Source: an uncultured Blastocatellia bacterium (GTDB taxonomy: Bacteria; Acidobacteriota; Blastocatellia; Pyrinomonadales; Pyrinomonadaceae). Taken from it: a stretch of DNA of 20,900 nt. The stretch is taken from the NCBI GenBank assembly GCA_946480785.1, contig CAMLLD010000096.1:1-20900 (forward strand). The letters are read 5' to 3'. Below the pieces are notes generated by a model. The model made no database searches. It was not told the DNA's origin and saw only the letters and a program-made list of their open reading frames with translations. Position numbers and translations under genes: made by a program. Of the stretch, positions 15,401 to 20,900 are shown in pieces (positions within the stretch are counted from its first letter, which is position 1; each line of letters starts with the position of its first letter).

Positions 15401-16023
15401 CGAGTGCGCGCGACTGCGGCCCGGACGATCCGGCGCGTCTGGACCTCGAACGCGGAAACTCCGATACTGACGTGCGGCACCGTTTCACGTTCGCAAATGT
15501 TTGGGATCTGCCAATCGGGCGTGGTCGACGCTGGGGCGGTGACATGCCAAAAGCGCTGGACGCCGCGATTGGTGGATTCCAACTAAACAACATCGTGACG
15601 TGGCAGAGTGGTCCGGTTTACAACGTGACCTGCAACGGCGGCCGCGTGGACATAATCGGCGATCCGACTCCGACCTCGGCCGACGAAGCCGCTGGCCGGC
15701 AACTGAATCGGGCTGCGTTTCGTTGCGCGACGACGCGCATCTTCGCGAACGATCCGAACAGTCCACACATCGGCACGCTCGGCCGCAACGTCTTCCGTGG
15801 TCAGCCGCAGTTTTATTGGGACGCGTCGTTGTTCAAGAACTTCCCCATCAGCGCGATCAGCGATGCGTTCAATGTGCAGTTTCGCTTCTCAGCGTACAAT
15901 GTGCTCAATCGTGTGAATCGTTCGTTCCCGAACGGCGACATTAACAATGCGACTGACTTTGGACGCGACACCAGCGAGCAGCGGCGGCGGCAGATGGAGT
16001 TCTCGCTGAAACTTATCTTCTAG
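12439..16023 (+). CDS. TonB-dependent outer-membrane receptor, Oar-like, with carboxypeptidase-regulatory-like domain
   Basis: The 1194-residue protein has a signal peptide (MRKPLSAAQTVLLAIFLLTI, cleaved near ANA-Q, residue 26). Residues about 28-110 form a carboxypeptidase-regulatory-like Ig-type domain (GAIVGTVRDPSEALVAKAKI, DDGTFTVTNLEPGPYNVTV). A plug domain follows (PLPQRNFTLLAALSPGV, LDGVDNNEGQF) and then a long outer-membrane barrel with repeated aromatic strand ends (FFVQDDWKVNPDLTLNLGLRYD). The last residue is phenylalanine (FSLKLIF), the usual C-terminal signal for barrel assembly. Receptors of this type are numerous in Acidobacteriota and their substrates are mostly unknown. It is the first gene of an apparent four-gene operon with TPR, GH13 and MalQ genes, which points to oligosaccharide import powered by TonB. 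A GAGGA ribosome site sits 6 nt before the ATG. The stop overlaps the next start by one base. Confidence 0.95.
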   Translation: MRKPLSAAQTVLLAIFLLTIAATANAQSNKGAIVGTVRDPSEALVAKAKITVTNVKTGEVRDTETSDDGTFTVTNLEPGPYNVTVEAPGFQAVTFQALQVETNSRLPLDVKFSQINAATSSVTITADAAPLVESETSVRGDLITGRQVTDLPLPQRNFTLLAALSPGVTRPNLGLLGGGGNFVAGGGGQNNTEATRFRESGGSVLVVNGARATNNNFTLDGVDNNEGQFAQIAIYPQPDAVAEFKIETSVPSAESGRAGGGIISVTFKSGGNGVHGTVGEIYQGRFLSAAASKFDDPTSPPVPNYVTHNYYGTVGGPIFLPRFGEGTPPFYDGRNRSFFFFSLNGQRNSTPIFGGTGDPNAVPVPTARMRVGDFSELLQPGTSRVYQLAGGGTVTAPIGTIFAPNGTPIPGNDLRNCPTCGGFSPFALAYVNAFPLPNIAGPGRNFLTNRKEHANVNSYDVRIDHHITSNNTLFGRWSKQDSARSRDNFFPLGTSPNNHDLPAGPSAGDEFGDAKGLTLGDTHVFSPSVVNDARFGYTRVQIGIFNTGVNGTGGFSPTVSADLGAPNINISPNTSGIVLVGIVDELTGTDRATEFTGDGGPFYFLSNNFHAADALTVVRGNSSYKFGGDYRVRQNSNYDGGRNNGTKGNYQYGTTNSGFVSGNYNGIGPNDTGSSLANFLLGYQPGFVGRGDPGGPYLQSSKEMAFFVQDDWKVNPDLTLNLGLRYDIFTAPTERFDRQSNFDPATKTIQMAGPNAPGGRDLANTDKNNFGPRIGFAYSGFKEDKTLVLRGGYGILYAVDVSAAQPLTANPGTGAGSFACTPITAPLNCPAVFRARNPFDAGIPVAPFTVAAPGTSFAAPTTGGLLLFNDPNRKDEMYHQYNLTGQWEFRRNWLAEVGYVGSLGRNLLVLQNIGTGNDEGGPGSREVVLVNISTPVPITATRYIGSSRYDALQTKLEKRFVRGLSILTSYTWAHAIDNSPGGICAGGASARDCGPDDPARLDLERGNSDTDVRHRFTFANVWDLPIGRGRRWGGDMPKALDAAIGGFQLNNIVTWQSGPVYNVTCNGGRVDIIGDPTPTSADEAAGRQLNRAAFRCATTRIFANDPNSPHIGTLGRNVFRGQPQFYWDASLFKNFPISAISDAFNVQFRFSAYNVLNRVNRSFPNGDINNATDFGRDTSEQRRRQMEFSLKLIF

Positions 16024-17678
16024 TGGTAGCTACAAAGAGGCACAAGAAACACAACGCGGTATGGATTGTGTTCTGTGCCCTTTGTGCTTTTCTGTGGCCC
16101 GCGGCGTCTTACGCTCAAGCTACGGCTTCACTCGACGAAGCGACTGCGTTGTTACAGGCGCGGCGTTTTGCGGAAGCGGAAGCGGCAACGCGCAAGGTGC
16201 TCGCCGCGAAGCCGCGCAATGCGGACGCGCACGCGCTTCTGGCGTTGATACTCGATCAGCGCGGCGTTTCTACGGAAGCGGAGCGTGAGTACGAAGCGGC
16301 GCTGCGACTGAAACCGAACCTCGTTTCAGCGTTATCGAACTACGGCGTGCTGCTCGCGCGTACGAACCGTCCCGCGGAAGCGATCGCGAAGTTTGAAGAA
16401 GTGTTGCGGCTCGATCCGAAACACGAGCGCGCCATATTTAATTTGGGTGCGCTCTACGCCGCGCGCGGTGATTACAAACGCGCGGTGCCGTTGCTGGAAC
16501 GCGCCGCGGGAACTCCGGCGTGTAAGTCGAACGGCGATCGCGCGTTATTGTTAACGCTCGTGAATGCGTACGTTCACGTCGAGCGACGTGACGAGGCGCT
16601 GGCGCTTTCGCGTTGTCTTGAAGAGATGAGCGCGGGCGATGCGCGTGCTTTGTTTACGCTCGCGTTGAGTCTTGCGGAAGCGCATGAGTATGGCGAAGCC
16701 GTGCGGTTGTTTCAGCGCACGAACGACTTGCGGCCGCACACTTACGAAGTGCTCTACAATCTTGGGCTCGCGCTTTACAACCTCGACCGCTTACCGGAAG
16801 CGAACGACGCGTTGTCGTCGGCTGCGACGCTGAAGCCTGACGAGGCGGATCCTTATTACCGGCTCGGTTTGGTTGCGTCCGCGCAGAACGACACGAAAGC
16901 GGCGCTCACGTATTGGACCAAAGCGATCGAGTTGCGGCCCGCGTTTCCGGAAGCGAACTTCATGATTGGCGAAGAGCTGTTGAAGAATCGCCTCGCGGAG
17001 AAGTCGATTTCGTTTTACCAGCGGGCGTTGGACCAGAGCAAAGGCGAACTGGTTTATCACCTGCGACTCGGCGTGGCGAATGTTCGCGGGCAGCGCTATC
17101 AGCAAGCGCGGGAGATCTTCACGCGCGCGCTCGAGAAGTTTCCCGACAATGCGAACCTTTATTTTCTGTTGGGCTATGCGGCGCGGGCGGAAGGGCAGTA
17201 TGACCAGGCGGTCGCGGCGTTTCAAAAAGTGTTGAAGTTACAACCTGACAATGCGGACGCGCTTTCGAATCTCGGCTATATCGCTAGCCAGCGCGGTGAG
17301 AATGTCGAAGGCGAGCGCTTGTTGCGGCGGGCGATTCAACTCGATCCGCGGAGTTTTCCGTCGTATCACGATCTCGGGCGGTTGCTGGTGAAGTTGAAGC
17401 GTTACGATGAGGCGTTGCCGTTGTTGCAGCGTGGGGTGGAGTTGAACGACAAAGATCCGGGGATTCGTTATCAACTGTTTCTGGCGTATTCGCGTTTGCG
17501 GCGCAAGGACGAAGCGGAGAAAGAGCTCGCGGAGTTCAAGCGTCTCGATGAAGGGAACCGGCACGGTGCGACACCGCTCAATACGAACACAAACATGAAC
17601 TCCAGCGCTGACAGTGAAAGCCTGCCGCCGCTGCCGGCGGCTGCCGCAGGCGACACCACCAAGCCTCGAACACCGTGA
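16023..17678 (+). CDS. Secreted tetratricopeptide-repeat protein
   Basis: The 551-residue protein starts at a GTG that shares a base with the receptor stop codon. A basic N-terminus and hydrophobic core (IVFCALCAFLWPAASYAQA) form a signal peptide cut near residue 31. I see no convincing lipobox, so it is probably soluble and periplasmic. From about residue 35 to 500 there are roughly a dozen 34-residue TPR units (such as NADAHALLALILDQRG, ERAIFNLGALYAARGDYKRA, ADALSNLGYIASQRG, YHDLGRLLVKLKRYDEA). A low-complexity Asn/Ser/Pro/Ala tail follows. TPR arrays bind proteins or, in the SusD family, carbohydrate. Its position directly between a TonB receptor and a SusA-like enzyme suggests a partner of one of them; that function is inferred from context only. 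Confidence 0.9.
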   Translation: MVATKRHKKHNAVWIVFCALCAFLWPAASYAQATASLDEATALLQARRFAEAEAATRKVLAAKPRNADAHALLALILDQRGVSTEAEREYEAALRLKPNLVSALSNYGVLLARTNRPAEAIAKFEEVLRLDPKHERAIFNLGALYAARGDYKRAVPLLERAAGTPACKSNGDRALLLTLVNAYVHVERRDEALALSRCLEEMSAGDARALFTLALSLAEAHEYGEAVRLFQRTNDLRPHTYEVLYNLGLALYNLDRLPEANDALSSAATLKPDEADPYYRLGLVASAQNDTKAALTYWTKAIELRPAFPEANFMIGEELLKNRLAEKSISFYQRALDQSKGELVYHLRLGVANVRGQRYQQAREIFTRALEKFPDNANLYFLLGYAARAEGQYDQAVAAFQKVLKLQPDNADALSNLGYIASQRGENVEGERLLRRAIQLDPRSFPSYHDLGRLLVKLKRYDEALPLLQRGVELNDKDPGIRYQLFLAYSRLRRKDEAEKELAEFKRLDEGNRHGATPLNTNTNMNSSADSESLPPLPAAAAGDTTKPRTP

Positions 17679-17695
17679 GATGGGAGTCATAACCG

Positions 17696-19510
17696 TTGCC
17701 ACGCGCCACTCTCGTCTCCATATTTATCGTTGCCATCTCGTTTACAGCGTTTGCGCAAGGACCATCGGTAGTTAAAGTCGATCCGCCTTCCTGGTGGGCC
17801 AATCACACGATAAATCCGATCCGTGTTTTAATCCGTGGCAAAAACCTTTCCGGTGCTCGGGTGCGTTCTGATAGTTCAGCACTTCGTGTATTGGCCCTGA
17901 AGCAAAGCTCGAGCTACTTATTTATTGACCTCCAGATCAGTCCTGCAGCTAAGCCGGGCAAGTATCGTTTAGTGCTGGAAACACAGATTGGTAAAACAAC
18001 AATACCGTTCTCTATAGAAGCGGCTCTCGATAACAATAAAAACTTTCAGGGGATAAATAGCGACGATGTGATCTACTTGATCATGATCGATCGGTTCTCT
18101 GATGGAGATCCGACAAACAACACGCCGCAAGACGCGCCACTCGAAGCAAACGATCCACACAACCCGCGCGCGTTTCACGGCGGCGATCTGCGCGGCATCA
18201 TCAACCACCTGCCGTACCTCAAAGATCTCGGCGTCACAGCGCTCTGGCTAACACCGTGGACCGACAACTGGAACGGCGTAAACCGCTGCGACAAACCATG
18301 GTGCCCAAACACCTATTACCACGGCTATCACACGATCGATTACTACGCGGTGGAAGATCGCTTTGGCGATCTCAAAACACTGCGCGAACTGGTCGACAAA
18401 GCCCACGCGCTCGGACTAAAAGTCATCCAGGACCAGGTCGCAAACCACGTCGGCTCGCAACACCCGTGGGCCAAAGATCCGCCGCTGCCAAACTGGTTTC
18501 ACGGCACATTAGCCAATCATCGTCTCAACACGTTTCGCAACAGCGCGCTGCTTTCACCACACGCGCATCAACGCGACGTGCGCGACGTTCTCGACGGCTG
18601 GTTCAGCGACGATTTGCCTGACATGAACCAGGACGAACCGGAAGTCGCGCGTTACGAAATTCAAAACGCGCTGTGGTGGGTGGGCGTCACCGGCATCGAC
18701 GGCATTCGCGAGGACACGATCCAGTACATGCCGCGCGCGTTCATCCGCGATCTGTCTCTGTCGCTGCACCGCGAGTACCCGAAGCTGTGGCTGGTGGGCG
18801 AGGTGTTCGAGCGCGACGCGGCGCAGACGGCGTTCTTCATCGGCGGTCACACCGGTTGGGACGGCATCGACACGAAGCTCGACTCTGTTTTCGATTTCGC
18901 GCTCTGGAACACTTCGCTGAATGTCTTTACAAACAAGCTGCCGGTGCATGCGTTGCGCGATCAGTTGAAGTACGACGCGTTATATCCCGATCCGGCGAAG
19001 CTGACGGTGCTCGCGAACAATCACGACACGCCGCGTTTTCTCTCGCTCGAGCATGCGACCATTAACGGCGCGAAGTTGCACACCGCTTTCATACTGAGCA
19101 CGCGCGGGATTCCGCAGCTCTATTACGGTGAGGAGATCGCGATGGAGGGTGGCGAAGATCCGGATAACCGGCGCGACTTTCCCGCGCGCGCTTTCAACGC
19201 CAGCGAACGCAACGAGGAAGAGCGCGAGATGTTTGAGTGGACGCGCGCGTGGATTCGTTTGCGGCGCGAGCATTCGGCGCTGCGACGCGGACGTTTGATC
19301 GATCTCGTTTACGACGACAATGTCTACGTCTTTGCGCGCGTGGACGACACTGAAGCGGTTGTGATCGGGATTAACCGTGGGGACAAGCCGGCGGAGGTGA
19401 ATATACCTTTCACGTCGTTGACGTTTCTGCTGGGAGAAGTACGCGGTAGTAGTTTCCGCGGCACCGTAACGCTGCCCGCGAACTCGGCGGTGGCTTTCAA
19501 AACATCATGA
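17696..19510 (+). CDS. Secreted GH13 enzyme, neopullulanase/cyclomaltodextrinase type (SusA-like)
   Basis: The 604-residue protein uses a TTG start, with GGGAG about 9 nt upstream. The signal peptide (PRATLVSIFIVAISFTAFAQ) is cut near residue 20. Residues about 23-112 match the cyclomaltodextrinase N-terminal Ig-like domain (VDPPSWWANHTINPIRVLIR, GKNLSGARV). The GH13 barrel carries all four signature regions: DQVANHVG (from D246), GIRED with R338 and nucleophile D340, LVGEVF with acid/base E369, and NNHDTPR with H443 and D444. A short all-beta C-domain ends in NSAVAFKTS. Expected activity is periplasmic hydrolysis of pullulan, maltodextrins or cyclodextrins. It lies 17 bp after the TPR gene and overlaps malQ by ATGA. 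GC is about 37-48% before position 18120 and about 60-67% afterwards, so the gene may be mosaic. Confidence 0.92.
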   Translation: MPRATLVSIFIVAISFTAFAQGPSVVKVDPPSWWANHTINPIRVLIRGKNLSGARVRSDSSALRVLALKQSSSYLFIDLQISPAAKPGKYRLVLETQIGKTTIPFSIEAALDNNKNFQGINSDDVIYLIMIDRFSDGDPTNNTPQDAPLEANDPHNPRAFHGGDLRGIINHLPYLKDLGVTALWLTPWTDNWNGVNRCDKPWCPNTYYHGYHTIDYYAVEDRFGDLKTLRELVDKAHALGLKVIQDQVANHVGSQHPWAKDPPLPNWFHGTLANHRLNTFRNSALLSPHAHQRDVRDVLDGWFSDDLPDMNQDEPEVARYEIQNALWWVGVTGIDGIREDTIQYMPRAFIRDLSLSLHREYPKLWLVGEVFERDAAQTAFFIGGHTGWDGIDTKLDSVFDFALWNTSLNVFTNKLPVHALRDQLKYDALYPDPAKLTVLANNHDTPRFLSLEHATINGAKLHTAFILSTRGIPQLYYGEEIAMEGGEDPDNRRDFPARAFNASERNEEEREMFEWTRAWIRLRREHSALRRGRLIDLVYDDNVYVFARVDDTEAVVIGINRGDKPAEVNIPFTSLTFLLGEVRGSSFRGTVTLPANSAVAFKTS

Positions 19511-20900
19511 ACTTTGAGCGCGCGAGTGGGATCCTGCTTCACCCGACGTCGTTGCCGGGCGGTTTTGGGGTGGGCGATCTTGGACCAGAGGCTTATGAGT
19601 TTATAGATTTTTTGGTGAGTGCGGGGCAGAGTTTGTGGCAGGTGCTGCCGCTTGGGCCAACAGGTTATGGCGACTCACCGTATGCGTGCTATTCCGCGTT
19701 CGCGGGCAACACGTTACTGATTAGTCCCGAAGATCTCGTAGCGCGAGGCCTGTTGGAAGGGGATCTAAAACCCGATACAAAAGCGGATCGTGTCGACTTT
19801 GGCGAGGCGCACAAGATCAAGGAAGGGATACTCCGTCGGGCTTACGAGAACTACAAACGGACCACCGAGCGTAACTCCGCAACCGACGTCCGCAGCGCTT
19901 TCGAAACGTTCGCGCAACGCGAAGCGCACTGGCTCGACGATTACGCACTCTTTCGCGCGTTGAAGGATGCGCATAACGGCGTGGCGTGGAATGAGTGGGA
20001 ACCCGCGCTCGTCGCGCGCACGCCCGCCGCGCTCGAACGTGCCCGCACCAAACTACACGACGAGATCGAAGCGCAGATGTTCTACCAGTTTCTGTTCTTC
20101 GAGCAGTGGTTTGCTTTGAAGAAGTATGCGAACGAACGCGGCGTGAAGATCGTCGGCGACTTGCCAATCTTCGTAGCCCAGGACTCAGCCGACGTTTGGA
20201 CCAACCCCGATCAATTCAAGCTCGACAAGAACGGCCGGCCGCTCGTCGTCGCCGGCGTGCCGCCCGATTACTTCAGCAGCACGGGCCAGCTCTGGGGCAA
20301 TCCGCTTTACAACTGGGAGCGCATGCAAGCCGACGGTTTTGCGTGGTGGATCGAGCGTGTGCGCGCGACGCTGAAGGTCGTGGACATCGCACGCGTGGAC
20401 CACTTCCGCGGCTTCGCGGCGTGTTGGGAGATTCCGGGCGGCGATAAGACCGCCGAACGCGGGCAGTGGGTCGAAGCGCCGGGAAAAGAATTGTTCACGG
20501 CGATTCGCGAGACTCTCGGTGAGTTGCCGATCATCGCCGAAGACCTTGGCGTGATCACGCCGGACGTTGTCGCGTTGCGCGATGGTTTTGGTTTTCCGGG
20601 CATGCGGATCTTGCAGTTTGGTTTTGGCGGTGACACGAAGAACATCGACTTGCCGCATAACTATGTTGCGAACGTCGTCGCTTACACCGGCACGCACGAT
20701 AACGACACGACTGTCGGTTGGTTTGAGAGTGTTGCCGGTGAAGGCTCGACGCGCACTGCGGAACAGATCGAGCGCGAGCGCGAGTTTTGTCTCGATTATC
20801 TGAACAGCGACGGCCGTGAGATTCATTGGGACTTCATTCGCGCGGTGCTCGCGTCAGTGGCAAACACCGCGATCGTGCCCTTGCAGGACGTGCTCGGCCT
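19507..20900 (+). CDS. malQ: 4-alpha-glucanotransferase (amylomaltase, GH77), C-terminus cut by window edge
   Basis: 464 residues are visible, beginning MNFERASGILLHPTSLPGGF; the frame is still open at 20900. It is the short Thermus-type amylomaltase of about 500 residues, so only some 35-40 residues should be missing. Catalytic residues are the nucleophile D298 in ARVDHFRGF, acid/base E345 in IIAEDLG, and D398 in GTHDNDTTVGW, close to the positions in the Thermus enzymes. Other family stretches are present: LWQVLPLGPTGYGDSPY, GDLPIFVAQDSADVW, and GVPPDYFS followed by GQLWGNPLY. There is no signal peptide, so it is cytoplasmic. It disproportionates maltodextrins by moving glucan chains to glucose or maltose. 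Its ATG overlaps the GH13 stop by four bases, which ties import, periplasmic hydrolysis and cytoplasmic processing into one transcript. Confidence 0.96.
   Translation, partial: MNFERASGILLHPTSLPGGFGVGDLGPEAYEFIDFLVSAGQSLWQVLPLGPTGYGDSPYACYSAFAGNTLLISPEDLVARGLLEGDLKPDTKADRVDFGEAHKIKEGILRRAYENYKRTTERNSATDVRSAFETFAQREAHWLDDYALFRALKDAHNGVAWNEWEPALVARTPAALERARTKLHDEIEAQMFYQFLFFEQWFALKKYANERGVKIVGDLPIFVAQDSADVWTNPDQFKLDKNGRPLVVAGVPPDYFSSTGQLWGNPLYNWERMQADGFAWWIERVRATLKVVDIARVDHFRGFAACWEIPGGDKTAERGQWVEAPGKELFTAIRETLGELPIIAEDLGVITPDVVALRDGFGFPGMRILQFGFGGDTKNIDLPHNYVANVVAYTGTHDNDTTVGWFESVAGEGSTRTAEQIEREREFCLDYLNSDGREIHWDFIRAVLASVANTAIVPLQDVLG

Noticed and set aside
1..20900. Search for CRISPR arrays, tRNA or rRNA genes, toxin-antitoxin pairs and phage genes
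   Set aside because: No regularly spaced repeats, cloverleaf-like segments, rRNA stretches or recognisable phage or toxin proteins were seen by eye.

Overview
The window is a piece of bacterial chromosome, roughly 58-62% GC by eye in most genes. It looks like Acidobacteriota, plausibly Blastocatellia. The reasons are an Oar-type TonB receptor with an N-terminal carboxypeptidase-regulatory-like domain, an FG-GAP/ASPIC (CRTAC1-type) secreted protein, a secreted TPR protein, and a GC-rich palindromic repeat of a style I associate with such genomes. This assignment is inference, because no rRNA or marker gene is present. Layout, left to right. Positions 1-3361 (minus strand) hold a tight three-gene operon: a divergent 3-dehydroquinase/shikimate-dehydrogenase fusion, an acyl-CoA-dehydrogenase-like flavoprotein (ATGA overlap), and a polytopic membrane protein that runs off the left edge. 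A pair of good sigma70 promoters at 3468-3547 separates this operon from a divergent citrate-synthase-family gene (3577-5118). That gene converges on a phosphofructokinase with pyrophosphate-type signature residues (5127-6233). Divergent from the kinase, 6292-8633 encodes a small secreted protein coupled to an FG-GAP/ASPIC protein, closed by a perfect 29-bp inverted repeat. A ROK regulator follows (8765-9952). Positions about 9960-12430 form a lower-GC accessory islet. It holds a six-TM orphan membrane protein and a heavily frameshifted IS element whose terminal repeats and probable long imperfect target duplication can still be read. Positions 12439-20900 look like one long operon: TonB-dependent receptor, secreted TPR protein, secreted SusA-like GH13 enzyme and 4-alpha-glucanotransferase (MalQ, cut by the right edge). 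The genes overlap or lie within 17 bp of each other. How the genes fit together: the right-hand operon reads as an alpha-glucan (starch/maltodextrin) uptake and degradation locus, resembling Bacteroidetes SusC-SusD-SusA in logic but with a TPR protein where SusD would sit. MalQ would process the oligosaccharides, the ROK regulator is a candidate sugar-responsive controller, and the kinase and citrate-synthase-like protein are central-carbon genes nearby. No tRNA, rRNA, CRISPR array or phage gene was seen. The most interesting items are the Sus-like operon without SusD, the odd shikimate-like operon with altered active sites, and the IS and palindrome repeats.
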